64,000 nucleotides of DNA from Tahibacter aquaticus (GCF_004363655.1 NZ_SNZH01000007.1:248001-312000); one strand, 5' to 3'; positions 33,201 to 41,602 are shown, counted from the stretch's first letter. Translations and numbers: made by a program. The notes: generated by a model from the letters alone, not told the origin.

Positions 33201-35488
33201 GCGCGGTGCTGCTCGACATGCAGTACGACGCGCTCAATCGCCTGGTCAAGACCTTGCAGGACTACCAGGGCAGCGGGCCGACAGCCAACGCGGAAACACG
33301 TTACGGCTACGACGCCGAAGACCGCCTGACCAGCGTCACCGATGCCGACGGCGTACCTACCGGCTACCACCACAACGGGCTCGGCGATCTGCGCCAGGTT
33401 GTCAGCCGCGACAGTGGCACCAGCACGTATACCTACGATCTTGCCGGCAACAAAATCACCGAAACCGATGCGCGCGGCACTACGGCGACGCATGTCTACG
33501 ATGCGCTGAATCGCGTTACGGACACTTTCTACCCCGATCTGTCGCGCCACGTGCGCCGCGACTACGACCTGGCCGACAGCGCCAGCGGCTGCGTCGACTC
33601 CTATTCCACCGGGCGTCTGAGCCGCATTACCGACCGCAGCGGCAGTACCACGTATTGCCATGACCGGCGCGGCAATGTGGTGCGCAAGATCCGCCTCAAA
33701 CCGGGCCAGACCCTGCTCAGCGGCGATATGCGCCAGGTTCACTACGCCTACGACAAGAGCAACCTGCTGCGCCAGATCGTCTATCCGCATGGATCGGTGG
33801 TCAGTTACGCGCGCAATGCCAACGGCCAGGCGACCGGCCTTTCCTGGCAGCCCTATGCCGGCGGCCCGGTCAGCCAGCTGGTGCTGAATGCGCAGTACTA
33901 CCCGTTCGGCCCGCTGCACGCGCTGACCTTCGGCAATACCTTGCAACTGGTGAAGAACTACGACGCCAACTACATGATCGACAGCATCGAAAGCACGCAG
34001 CCTGGCGGACTGGTGCTGGACCTGCAGACCGACGTGCTGGGCAATGTCATGGCGATAGCGCCGAGCATCGACGGCCCGCCGCTGCGGCGCTACAGCTACG
34101 ACCCGCTCAATCGCCTGACCGAGATGCGCGACGGCAGCAATGTCATGCTGGAGCAGTTCGGCTATACAGCGGTGGGCGACCGCCTGAGCAAGCGCATCGG
34201 CGCCCAGTCGCCGCAGAACTATTCCTATCAGCCGGGCACGCACCGCCTGGCCAGCAGCGGCAGCGTCGGCCGCAGCTACGATGCCAACGGCAACACCACG
34301 GGCGGACTGGATTTCTCCAGCTATCCACTCGTTTACGACGACGCCAATCGCCTGAGCCAGGTCACGGCGCCGGGGCAGGGGGCCAGCGTTGGCGTGAACT
34401 ACGACTACGACGGCCTGGGCCAGCGGGTGAGCAAGGCCCGCGGCGATGAACTGGTCGACACCTTCTACGACGAATCGGGCTCGCGCCTGGTGGACGAAGT
34501 GTGGAGCGTGGACTGCAGCGGCAGTGTTTCGCGCAAAACCGCCGGGACCGGGCACGTTGCCAGCGCAATCGGCTGCCCCGGCGGCGGCACGGCCATCGTG
34601 GCGGCGAAATCGCGCACCGAATACCTCTACCTGGACGGCCTGCCGGTAGTGCTGGCGCGCTACAGCGGCAGCAATCCGACAGTGCAGCTGAGCTACCTGC
34701 ATACCGATCACCTGGGCACACCGCGCGTGGCGATCAACGTCGGTAGCGGCGCGCAGCAGTGGCGCTGGGATCTGCAGAACACCGCCTTCGGCGACCACGC
34801 GCCGGTGGCACTGGAAAGCGGCTACGAATTGAATATGCGCTATCCGGGCCAGTTCTACGACAAGGAGTCGGGGCTGTATCACAACTACTTCCGCGACTAT
34901 GAGCCGAAGACGGGGCGGTATATCGAGAGTGATCCGATTGGGTTGGCTGGGGGACTTGCCACCTATTCCTATGTCAGCGGAAATCCGCTGTCACTGTTCG
35001 ACTTCCTGGGTCTTATCGAAGGAAGTCAGGGAAATCTCGATCGCCGTCGTAGAATTGACGAAATCGCGAAGAGCTATGAGGGCAGTCCATTGTGGGCAAA
35101 GAATGTCCGCAAAGGCGACCATCCGCCCGGTAGCAATAAATGCAATTTGTTTGTAAATGATGTGTTGGCCGAAGCCGATGCTCCGATGGTTGTGCGAACC
35201 AAGGAAGGAAACACTAGACGGCCTACAGCCGGGGAAATGGCTAATACTGGGGCGCCCATTCCCAATTGGCGTGTCCTAAAGCCGAGTGAATTGCCAGGGC
35301 CTGGAGATGTGGCTGCGTTCCGCTTGGACGATGGCCTTTCTACGGTAGGGGCAACCGGGCACACCGGCATTATCACATCATGTGAATGTGACGCCGGTAT
35401 ATCGAATCAAAGCGCTCACGAGTTCAATGTAGGACCTGTGCCTGGCCAGTTTAACAACAAAACCTTCCGCCGCTACACTGGTGATTAA
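30281..35488 (+). CDS. Sec-exported RHS/YD-repeat protein with C-terminal cysteine peptidase/amidase-like toxin
   Basis: A 1735-residue polymorphic toxin-like protein. The start at 30281 has a good AGGGG site and a clear signal peptide (GVALMAALGMAAPALA), so export is probably by Sec instead of a PAAR-linked type VI route. NPCYPGNGNK (about 281-290) resembles the DUF6531 motif; dozens of YD repeats follow (YDRAGR, YDLDRSGN, YDALNR). The RHS core is YLHTDHLGTPR (about 1471) to YEPKTGRYIESDPIGL (ending near 1555). Beyond it, residues about 1580-1735 form a distinct domain with SNKCNLFVNDVL (C1621) and ATGHTGIITS (H1694), matching the Cys-His arrangement of NlpC/P60- or Tae-like peptidoglycan hydrolases. 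G+C falls sharply in this tip, a sign that the toxin cassette was acquired separately. Confidence 0.9.
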   Translation: MKRWIAGVALMAALGMAAPALARCDLTGAESTVYGYQVGTQGNCTTLEEAEALLRSGSGGLPAVQLAFIIPYDFDNGPSSRALLDYRPYGALKPGASALTGAPVSTTSFFRTYAKNWPPAPGSCPLAGCDSTGCATPELERQRLQCQIAATWSQDPRYCWNLSGNVSSSGAVTRFSRANGAGNESGSLLFAPSSSTANDSGATLSATLQTCVAGRDAETPAATQSFSWGMARQDTISCGAGSTVNGAATSAGDACSTRFEKAIVNGPKFTQAPNQCSAGNPCYPGNGNKTADVKVFDYGRIALSLHYGSLRQLRNFGYIDQNWSHSFAKRILTEWGAPGHFGTNPENAPIENVATVFVQDEMPALEVYRRDGVLPAGQFRATSSLGRTVRYFGQDGATAPRYELTYTDGQVEIYDRAGRLLEMRRAGSPAGNLVLTYRGRAITQSHQTETAHLEEAFWRIDRITDGSGRYVTFHYGSGRLMPLARIVADDGITELARFDHDPSGRLSALVRFGESQQFLYNEPAYLDVAAGVRGAWLTGVIDEEQRRYATYAYDDWGRAKASWHGLDAGKVEIVYPTVTPGGTAQDDSRAIVRTPAYGEVEYRFHPTEPYRQLSSVVDMAGTVSYEFQPSGHRVKARIDRRGIRTEFDYNPANSHQVARVEAKGTPDQRRTEFDWDYSTGRMTGERLYAEPSNGPRKLLLDRRFRYVPGTALLAGTDRVDPLDGRSRSTSYTYCTSTDVVNPATGCALTGQLKSFDGPRTDVADTVSYAYYTVDALGGCGSLAGPCQRKGDLRRITNALGQSSEIVTYDRAGRPLRVRDENGTLTDYSYHARGWLLTRTVRATASGVPSATDATTTLEYDRSGNVTRQIAPDNAGTLSYSYDDAQRLVRIGDALGNALTYDLDRSGNRRSERRSGPDGIDTHSLYRNYNQLNQLVFELDAFSRPLYHMNLNDTPAGVMDGHDANGNPRRLIDGRAVLLDMQYDALNRLVKTLQDYQGSGPTANAETRYGYDAEDRLTSVTDADGVPTGYHHNGLGDLRQVVSRDSGTSTYTYDLAGNKITETDARGTTATHVYDALNRVTDTFYPDLSRHVRRDYDLADSASGCVDSYSTGRLSRITDRSGSTTYCHDRRGNVVRKIRLKPGQTLLSGDMRQVHYAYDKSNLLRQIVYPHGSVVSYARNANGQATGLSWQPYAGGPVSQLVLNAQYYPFGPLHALTFGNTLQLVKNYDANYMIDSIESTQPGGLVLDLQTDVLGNVMAIAPSIDGPPLRRYSYDPLNRLTEMRDGSNVMLEQFGYTAVGDRLSKRIGAQSPQNYSYQPGTHRLASSGSVGRSYDANGNTTGGLDFSSYPLVYDDANRLSQVTAPGQGASVGVNYDYDGLGQRVSKARGDELVDTFYDESGSRLVDEVWSVDCSGSVSRKTAGTGHVASAIGCPGGGTAIVAAKSRTEYLYLDGLPVVLARYSGSNPTVQLSYLHTDHLGTPRVAINVGSGAQQWRWDLQNTAFGDHAPVALESGYELNMRYPGQFYDKESGLYHNYFRDYEPKTGRYIESDPIGLAGGLATYSYVSGNPLSLFDFLGLIEGSQGNLDRRRRIDEIAKSYEGSPLWAKNVRKGDHPPGSNKCNLFVNDVLAEADAPMVVRTKEGNTRRPTAGEMANTGAPIPNWRVLKPSELPGPGDVAAFRLDDGLSTVGATGHTGIITSCECDAGISNQSAHEFNVGPVPGQFNNKTFRRYTGD

Positions 35489-35489
35489 T

Positions 35490-35876
35490 ATGGCTATGAG
35501 AGGAATGCATAAAAAAGCAATCGTCTTTCTGGTTGTTGCGGTAGCTGTGTCACCGCCCGTTTTTTCGCAGAAATTCGACGCATCTATTTTCATTCTCGGC
35601 GAGAAAAATGGCTCCGGCGTCTACACTTTCCGCGGAAAAAAAATGCCGCTTCCGGATATCTATACTGAGATGGAAGGCAAGTTCAACCAGGCGAGCATGA
35701 TGGAGCCTTTTGGTGTTATTTTCGATGAAAGTGTGACTTTCAAAAAGATAATAAATGTAAAAGGAATGCTTGAAAAGAAGGGTTTTACGAATATAAAATA
35801 TTTTTCATTTGCCGAAGGGGGGCGTTACATGATGAGTGTTTCCCTGGGTGGCGTGGTTCCTGTTCCTGTTCCCTAG
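35490..35876 (+). CDS. Small exported protein, likely immunity protein for the RHS toxin
   Basis: A 128-residue protein beginning one base after the RHS stop codon. It has a signal peptide (HKKAIVFLVVAVAVSPPVFSQ), so it would sit in the periplasm, where a peptidoglycan-cleaving toxin would act on the producer. The mature part is a small mixed alpha/beta domain (IFILGEKNGSGVYTFRGKK ... FTNIKYFSFAEGGRYMM) without known motifs. Bases 35701-35820 are about 32% G+C, far below the surroundings. The immunity role is inferred from position, size and export; I do not recognise the family. ATG codons at 35496 and 35505 are alternative starts. Confidence 0.65.
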   Translation: MAMRGMHKKAIVFLVVAVAVSPPVFSQKFDASIFILGEKNGSGVYTFRGKKMPLPDIYTEMEGKFNQASMMEPFGVIFDESVTFKKIINVKGMLEKKGFTNIKYFSFAEGGRYMMSVSLGGVVPVPVP

Positions 35877-35904
35877 CGACAGAGTCATTTATTCTTGGTT
35901 TTTG

Positions 35905-35920
35905 GTTTGATTGGTCAAAC
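35905..35920. repeat. Inverted repeat GTTTGA-TTGG-TCAAAC
   Basis: A perfect 6-base inverted repeat with a 4-base loop in the short A+T-rich gap between the presumed immunity gene and the next exported protein gene. It could be an operator or a weak terminator; no T-run follows it. Confidence 0.35.
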
Positions 35921-35983
35921 TGTTGAGCGTCTGTTGCTCGGGATATCTTCGTGTGTTGCCGATTCTGTTATGCAAAAGGTGCT

Positions 35984-37420
35984 ATGAAGCCAATAATTCT
36001 TGCTATTGCGTTGGCGGGCGTGTTCGCCTCTGCCGGTGCTAATGCACAAAATGGCAGCGAAGAAACCCCCGAGTCCATGGCCGAACGGCTGGTCGACGGC
36101 AACGCGCGTCCGGTGGCCAATGTGAGTACGCCGGCCGGTACGGTCTATTTTCGCTATCACTTCTTCGGCAATGGCTATACCTGGCACCCGACCAACGTCA
36201 TTTCCGACCCGGACAACAACCGCAATGGCCGTACCATCGATGCCTCGTCGCCGGTGATACTGGAAACGCGCGGCTTGGCTGTGACCGGTGCAGCGGGTTC
36301 CAGTACGCAATATGTGGAATTCGAGCATTGCATTCTGGCGGGGCCGAATCCGCTTTGCGCTTCGCCGCAGCGTTTTCGGTTCCGTGTCGATCCTGCGGTA
36401 ACCGCAACGCCGGCCAGCGCGATCACGGTCGACGGTTCCTACCCGCGCGAGATTCAGCTGGTCACTGAAATCCCGCTGTCCGGTGCGCGCATCGATGCCA
36501 CATGTACCAGCACCAGCGGGCCGACGGTTCCGGCGGTGATCAGCGTGACACCGGCCTGGGCCAATACCGACAGCCAGGGCAAGACCGCGTTTACGATCAC
36601 GGCGTCCAAGCTGCGGCTGATTGCTTCCAGTGGCCCGGCGCCGTCGGGCAAATGTACGTTCCAGCCGACCGGTGGCAGCAAGTTGTTGGACGTGACCGTG
36701 CAGGGCGAGCGGATTGCGCCGTCGCTGCAGATAACACCGTCTTTGGTGAGCGTGGCTGCTGCGCCGGCGGAGGCGATCGATCAGGTCGTGACGGTGAAGA
36801 CGGCGTCGCCGGTTGCGGCCAACGTCAAGATCCGCGCCAGCTGTTCCAACGAGGGAACGCCGGCGACAGTGCGCCTGGATGGCGGTACCACGCCGGCGGC
36901 CAGTGTCGTTGCCGAAAAGATGAGCGATGCAGCAGGACAAGTCAGCTTCCGCGTGATCGCCGAGAAACTGGTCAGCATCACCGATACGCCACGTATCCGC
37001 TGCAATTTCAACGTCGACGGCCTGTCGCCCGTCTATCAGTACACGGCGGCAGGAAAGCGGATCAATCCGTCCTTCTCGCTCAACCCGGCACAGATTACCC
37101 AGTCCGGATCTACCGGCGTCACGGTTACGATGAATCCGTCTTATGCAGGGTTCGTCATCGTTCCGAGCTGTACCCAGCAGAACACCACGCTATCGGCAAC
37201 GCCATCGACGACGCAGACCAACGCGTCCGGCCAGCAGCTGTTCAATATCGCCGTGAATCCGCTGGTGATCACCAACCCGGACACATCGGTAGTTCCGGCG
37301 GCGAGCTGCCGCTTCGGCATCAGCACATTCCTGTCGCCGACGCTGCAGTTCCGTACGGGTAATGCCTGTGCAATGGCGCTGTCGCCGTTGCCGGCGCAGT
37401 GTGGGGCACCGGCCACTTGA
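35984..37420 (+). CDS. Exported protein with repeated beta-sandwich-like segments
   Basis: A 478-residue protein with a signal peptide (ILAIALAGVFASAGANAQ). An N-terminal part (about 55-135) has YFRYHFFGNGYTWHPTNVI and two cysteines; the rest looks like three similar Ig-like segments, each with paired cysteines and a DSQGKTAFTITASKL- or DAAGQVSFRVIAEKL-type block, which recalls Big_1-like bacterial Ig repeats. Each segment pairs ...CTSTSG/SCSNEG/SCTQQN with a later CTFQP/CNFNV/CRFGI. It ends in a cysteine-containing tail (LPAQCGAPAT). Codon composition is back to the high-GC norm. Likely surface or secreted; function unknown. Confidence 0.75.
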   Translation: MKPIILAIALAGVFASAGANAQNGSEETPESMAERLVDGNARPVANVSTPAGTVYFRYHFFGNGYTWHPTNVISDPDNNRNGRTIDASSPVILETRGLAVTGAAGSSTQYVEFEHCILAGPNPLCASPQRFRFRVDPAVTATPASAITVDGSYPREIQLVTEIPLSGARIDATCTSTSGPTVPAVISVTPAWANTDSQGKTAFTITASKLRLIASSGPAPSGKCTFQPTGGSKLLDVTVQGERIAPSLQITPSLVSVAAAPAEAIDQVVTVKTASPVAANVKIRASCSNEGTPATVRLDGGTTPAASVVAEKMSDAAGQVSFRVIAEKLVSITDTPRIRCNFNVDGLSPVYQYTAAGKRINPSFSLNPAQITQSGSTGVTVTMNPSYAGFVIVPSCTQQNTTLSATPSTTQTNASGQQLFNIAVNPLVITNPDTSVVPAASCRFGISTFLSPTLQFRTGNACAMALSPLPAQCGAPAT

Positions 37421-37468
37421 GAGAAATACGCCATACGCTGGCAAATTGACGGCGCGACGGAGTGCGCC

Positions 37469-37897
37469 TCAGGCGAAGTTGCCATCCAGCGCCGCCACAC
37501 ACTTCAGCTCGATCGCAATCGGCGTCGGCAATGCCGTGATGCCCAGCGTGGTGCGGCAGGGCTGCGCCGTGGTGAAGTGTTCGGCGTAGAGACGGTTGTA
37601 GGCGGGGAAATCGCGGGCCATGTCGGTGAGGTAGACGGTGACATCGACGAGGTCTTCCCAGCGCGCGCCGGAGGCTTCCAGTACGGCGCGCACGTTGGCG
37701 AATACCTGGCGGCATTGCGCTTCGATGTCGTAGCTGAGCAGGCGTTTTTCCGCGTCGTATACATTGCCGGGAATTGCATTGCTGCCGGGTGTGCGCGGGC
37801 CTACGCCGGACAGGAACAGCAGGTTGCCGACGCGGCGTGCGTGCGGATAGGCGCCGACGGGGGCGGGTGCGTTGCTGGCGTGGATGGTATCGCTCAC
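37469..37897 (-). CDS. 2-aminomuconate deaminase (RidA family)
   Basis: A 142-residue RidA/YjgF-fold protein. The central residues PRTPGSNAIPG, SYDIEAQCRQVFANVRAVLE and PCRTTLGITALPTPIAIELK (R115 being the family arginine) match the 2-aminomuconate deaminase branch (NbaF/AmnD), which has the same length, more than generic RidA. It would hydrolyse 2-aminomuconate to 4-oxalocrotonate with release of ammonia, the step after the dehydrogenase at 40102-41556. GTG start at 37897 overlaps the upstream gene stop by four bases. A general enamine deaminase role remains possible. Confidence 0.82.
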   Translation of the reverse strand: MSDTIHASNAPAPVGAYPHARRVGNLLFLSGVGPRTPGSNAIPGNVYDAEKRLLSYDIEAQCRQVFANVRAVLEASGARWEDLVDVTVYLTDMARDFPAYNRLYAEHFTTAQPCRTTLGITALPTPIAIELKCVAALDGNFA

Positions 37898-39228
37898 GGA
37901 TTGCGGTCTCGGTTGCCGACGGTGATGTTCTGCGTGGTCACGACCTGATTGTCCGCGTTGGTGGCGCGCAGGCGGTACTTGCCCGGGCGCAGATACAGGT
38001 CGGTACGCAGCTGGTCGATGGTACGGAATTTCTGTTCGGTGTTGGACAGGCTGTTGTCGCGCAGGCCGATGACGATGCGGTCGGCCGGAATGGCGTCGTC
38101 GCCGTCGCCCTGGTAGCGGGCTTCGAGCAGGCAGGGCATGCTGTTGCGGCAGATTTCGCCGTCGACGCTGTAAGGCACGCGCGCGCCGTCGAGGCTTAGC
38201 CAGCTCTCGCGGCCGTTCTCGCGCGTGAATGGCGGCAGCACGACGCTGAGGTCGTACTGGTCGGGGCGCAGGGTCCACGGCTTGCCGTCCGCGGCGACGA
38301 ACACGCCGGGCTGTTTCGGCGGCGACTTGGCCAGCAGCGCGCGGTAGTAGGCGTGGTCCTGGCCGAGCTGGGTATGCGGTATCAGCATGGTCTGCTCGAT
38401 GGTGAGCGGATCGATCCGCGTCATCTTGCGGAAATGCTGCGCCATGCTGGCGCCGCCGAGGTATTTGCCCGATTCGACGATATGCGCATAGCCGGCGTTG
38501 ACGACCAGCCGCGCGTCGGCATTGTCCTTGAACACGCGCTGGTACAGGTTGCGCGCCTGTTCGCGTTCGCGCGCATCGCCGGTGGCGTCCGAGGCAGCCT
38601 CGTAGGGCACGACGATGAAGCCAAGCTTGAGCGCGGTGCGGACCATTTCCGCATAGACCGGCTCTTGCGTGTAGAAGCCGCTATCGTCGTTGGCATAGCC
38701 GCGCTGGGCCAGCTTGTGGTCGGTTTCGTAAAGGGTTTCCGCGGCGAAATGGGTAAAGCCCAGTGCTTTCAGTCGAGGCAGCATTTCCACCGTGAGCGAG
38801 CGGGTGATCGCCGCGTTGTGCGCTTCGTTGAAAAACACAGCGCGCTGGCCCTGAGCCAGGCGCGCAATCACATCGACGGCGGGCTGCAGCTGCCAGTCGC
38901 CTTCCAGCGGAGAGGGCGCGTCCTGCTTGTCGCTGATCTGCTGGATGGAGAACGACTGCAATGCGTCTTCGTGCAGGCCGAGGTAGCTTTGATGCCAGCT
39001 CAGATACTGGCCGAAGATCAGGCGGAAGGCCTTGGATTCGTCCGCCGCATAGGCTGCGCGCATGATCTGGTACTGCGCCAGCAGACCGCGCACTTTTTCC
39101 GTCTGGCGCAAAATGGATTCGGATTTTTCCGCCGCGGCTATCTGCTGTTCCTTCCAACTGGCTGCGGATAACGGCGCGGCGGCGCACAGCAGGACGGACG
39201 AGAGCAGGACTATCAAGCGCTGGTGCAT
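37894..39228 (-). CDS. Exported protein with ChaN/TraB-like fold pattern
   Basis: A 444-residue protein with a signal peptide (RLIVLLSSVLLCAAAPLSA). The block RAVFFNEAHNAAITRSLTVE (about 130-149), followed by LKALGFTHFAAETLYETD and later HIVESGK, resembles the conserved histidine/glutamate motifs of the ChaN/EreA/TraB-Tiki hydrolase fold. A C-terminal beta-rich domain (about 345-444) has cysteines in GEICRNSMPCLLEARY. It overlaps the deaminase start by four bases, so it is in the same transcript, but nothing links it chemically to kynurenine breakdown. The family call is tentative. Confidence 0.6.
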   Translation of the reverse strand: MHQRLIVLLSSVLLCAAAPLSAASWKEQQIAAAEKSESILRQTEKVRGLLAQYQIMRAAYAADESKAFRLIFGQYLSWHQSYLGLHEDALQSFSIQQISDKQDAPSPLEGDWQLQPAVDVIARLAQGQRAVFFNEAHNAAITRSLTVEMLPRLKALGFTHFAAETLYETDHKLAQRGYANDDSGFYTQEPVYAEMVRTALKLGFIVVPYEAASDATGDAREREQARNLYQRVFKDNADARLVVNAGYAHIVESGKYLGGASMAQHFRKMTRIDPLTIEQTMLIPHTQLGQDHAYYRALLAKSPPKQPGVFVAADGKPWTLRPDQYDLSVVLPPFTRENGRESWLSLDGARVPYSVDGEICRNSMPCLLEARYQGDGDDAIPADRIVIGLRDNSLSNTEQKFRTIDQLRTDLYLRPGKYRLRATNADNQVVTTQNITVGNRDRNP

Positions 39229-39363
39229 GGGATGGCCTCCGGTGTGCGCGCAGCATAAGTCAGGCCGGAAAGCGCCGGTTTTGCAGCGCGTGTGCGTTGC
39301 CGCCATTGTGGCCTTGTGCGGGCGAACGCGCAGTCACGGTCACAACGGCGCGGCAGCCACGGC

Positions 39364-40017
39364 TCAGTCGCGCTGGGCCAGGCGCGCCAGGGCGGCGGCA
39401 TAGACCGAGGGCAGCTGGTCGCGCGCACCGACGGTCATGCCCAGGTCGGTGATGCGGCCGTCGAACAGGCTGTAGATCCAGCCATGTACGCTGAGGTTCT
39501 GCTCGCGTGCCCAGGCGTCTTCGACAATGGTGGTCTGGCAGACATTGAAAACCTGCTCGATCACGTTCAGTTCGCACAGGCGCGCATGGCGCAAGGCGTC
39601 GAGTTCCAGCTTGTCCAGCATTGCCGCATGTTTCTGTGCCACGTCGCCGACATGGCGCAGCCAGTTGTCGGCCAGGCCTACGCGCACGCCGGTCAGGCTG
39701 GCATGTACGCCGCTGCAGCCGTAGTGGCCGACCACCATGATGTGTTCGACCTTGAGCAGGTCGACAGCGAACTGGATGGTGCTGAGGCAGTTCAGATCGG
39801 TGTGTACGACGACGTTGGCCACGTTGCGGTGGACGAATACTTCGCCGGGTTGCATGTCGGTGATCTGGTTGGCCGGCACGCGGCTGTCGGAACAGCCTAT
39901 CCAGAGGTATTTAGGCGCCTGCTGGTTGGACAGGCGCTTGAAGAAGGCTGGATCCTGGGCGCGCATGGATTCGGCCCAGGCTTTGTTGCGCTTGAGCAGG
40001 TCGGACAGGTCGTTCAT
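39364..40017 (-). CDS. can: Beta-class carbonic anhydrase
   Basis: A 217-residue beta-carbonic anhydrase interconverting CO2 and bicarbonate. Zinc ligands are C42 and D44/R46 of GCSDSRVPAN, H98 and C101 in VGHYGCSG. Length and motifs match the E. coli Can type, cytoplasmic and oligomeric. It sits between the ChaN-like gene and the semialdehyde dehydrogenase in the same orientation. In Pseudomonas-like aminophenol and 3-hydroxyanthranilate clusters, decarboxylations release CO2, but that link is speculation. ATG at 40017; the open frame extends 14 codons further. Confidence 0.95.
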   Translation of the reverse strand: MNDLSDLLKRNKAWAESMRAQDPAFFKRLSNQQAPKYLWIGCSDSRVPANQITDMQPGEVFVHRNVANVVVHTDLNCLSTIQFAVDLLKVEHIMVVGHYGCSGVHASLTGVRVGLADNWLRHVGDVAQKHAAMLDKLELDALRHARLCELNVIEQVFNVCQTTIVEDAWAREQNLSVHGWIYSLFDGRITDLGMTVGARDQLPSVYAAALARLAQRD

Positions 40018-40101
40018 GGGCGGCTTTTTCCTGGAAAAAGTGCGCAAGCATAGCCGCAACGCTGCGGCACGTTGAAATGACGCGCGGTGGCGGTGCTCGG
40101 T

Positions 40102-41556
40102 TCAGCCCAGGGCGATGCAGACGTTCTTGGCCTCGGTGAAGAAGCGCAGCGCTTCCACGCCGCCTTCGCGGCCGACGCCGGACTGTTTGACGCCGCCGAA
40201 TGGCGTGCGCAGGTCGCGCAGCATCCAGCAGTTCACCCAGACAATGCCGCTGTGAAGGCTGGCGGCGATGCGGTGGGCGCGGTTGAGGTCGCGCGTCCAG
40301 ACCGAGGCGGCCAGGCCATAGGACGTGTCGTTGGCCAGCTCCAGCGCGTGCGCATCGTTGTCGAAGGCTTGCAGCGTGACTACCGGGCCGAAGATCTCTT
40401 CCTGGTTGGTGCGGCAGTGCGGGCCAAGGTTGTCGATCACGGTAGGCGCTATGAACCAGCCCTGGGCGCAGCGGCCGTCCACGCGCACTGCCTCGCCGCC
40501 GGCGAGCACCTGGCCGCCTTCGTTGCGGGCCAGCTCGATGCAGCTCATCACCTTGTCGAAATGCGCCTGCGAAACGACGGCGCCGAGATCGCTGCCGGGC
40601 AGTTGCGGGTCGCCGACACGCAGGGCGCGGGCACGCGCGACGAAGCGGTCGCGGAATTCGGCATAGATGCGCCGTTCGACCAGGATGCGCGAGCCGCACA
40701 GGCAGATCTGCCCCTGGTTGGCAAAAGCTGAGCGCACGATGGTGTCGAGCTGACTTTCGCTGCCCTCCCAGTCGGCGAATACCAGGGTGGCGTTCTTGCC
40801 GCCGAGTTCCAGCGAGGTCTTCTTGAACCGGGCGGCAGCGCTCTGGGCGATATGCGCACCGACCCGGGTGGAGCCGGTGAAGGAGATGGCCTTGATCGCC
40901 GGATGATCGATCAGAGACTGGCCAGTGTAGTGGCCGCTGCCCTGCAGAATATTCAACACGCCGGCGGGAAAGCCGGCGTCGATGGCTGCCTGCGCCAGCA
41001 TGTGCGCGGTCAGCGGCGTGACTTCGGACGGCTTGGCCAGCACGCAGTTGCCGGCTGCGAGGGCTGGCGCGATCTTCCAGGTGAACAGGTACAGCGGCAG
41101 GTTCCACGGGCTGATGCAGGCGACCGTGCCCAGCGGCTGGCGCAAGGTGTAGTTGAGCGCGCGGTCTTCCATCGCATGCGCTTCGCTGCTCCATTGGGTT
41201 ATGGCTGCCGCGAAGAAGCGCAGATTGCTGATTGCACGGGGTATGTCCACGCTGCGCGCCAGCTGCAGCGGCTTGCCGCTGTCGCGCGACTCGGCCAGGG
41301 CGAATTCTTCCTGGTGCTGTTCGATCTGCTCGGCCAGGCGTTCCAGCAGGCGTGCCCGCTCGGCCGCGGGTGTGCGCGACCAGGCCGGAAACGCACGTTC
41401 GGCCGCGACAGCGGCCTCGGCGACGTCGGCCGCATCGGAATCGGGGCATTGCGCATAGCGCTGACCGGTAGCGGGCTCGAACACGTCGAGGTAGCGGCCG
41501 TTGACGGGTGGCTGCAGGCGTCCGTCGATGAGGTTGGCGAGAGTGTGGATGCTCAT
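40102..41556 (-). CDS. 2-aminomuconate-6-semialdehyde dehydrogenase
   Basis: A 484-residue NAD-dependent aldehyde dehydrogenase. Catalytic C285 lies in NQGQICLCGSR, the general base is E250 in SLELGG, and N152 is in SPWNLP. The NQGxxCLC segment, SGIVWVNCWMLRDL and PFGGVKQSGVGREGG resemble human ALDH8A1 and bacterial NbaE, the enzymes oxidising 2-aminomuconate semialdehyde to 2-aminomuconate. That fits the ACMSD and deaminase genes in the same region. It could also act on hydroxymuconic semialdehyde; the cluster context favours the amino form. The start is at MSIHTLANLI; the upstream extension overlaps nothing but lacks support. Confidence 0.87.
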   Translation of the reverse strand: MSIHTLANLIDGRLQPPVNGRYLDVFEPATGQRYAQCPDSDAADVAEAAVAAERAFPAWSRTPAAERARLLERLAEQIEQHQEEFALAESRDSGKPLQLARSVDIPRAISNLRFFAAAITQWSSEAHAMEDRALNYTLRQPLGTVACISPWNLPLYLFTWKIAPALAAGNCVLAKPSEVTPLTAHMLAQAAIDAGFPAGVLNILQGSGHYTGQSLIDHPAIKAISFTGSTRVGAHIAQSAAARFKKTSLELGGKNATLVFADWEGSESQLDTIVRSAFANQGQICLCGSRILVERRIYAEFRDRFVARARALRVGDPQLPGSDLGAVVSQAHFDKVMSCIELARNEGGQVLAGGEAVRVDGRCAQGWFIAPTVIDNLGPHCRTNQEEIFGPVVTLQAFDNDAHALELANDTSYGLAASVWTRDLNRAHRIAASLHSGIVWVNCWMLRDLRTPFGGVKQSGVGREGGVEALRFFTEAKNVCIALG

Positions 41557-41602
41557 GCCTCGAAGCGTAGCCTGCAGGCGTGCGCCGCGCCATGCAGCAG
41601 GG

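Noticed and set aside
30269-34882. A 1537-codon open frame antisense to the RHS gene
   Set aside because: It arises from the G+C-rich third positions of the RHS gene; it has no ribosome-binding site or domain and is rich in Ala, Arg, Gln and Val in the shadow pattern.
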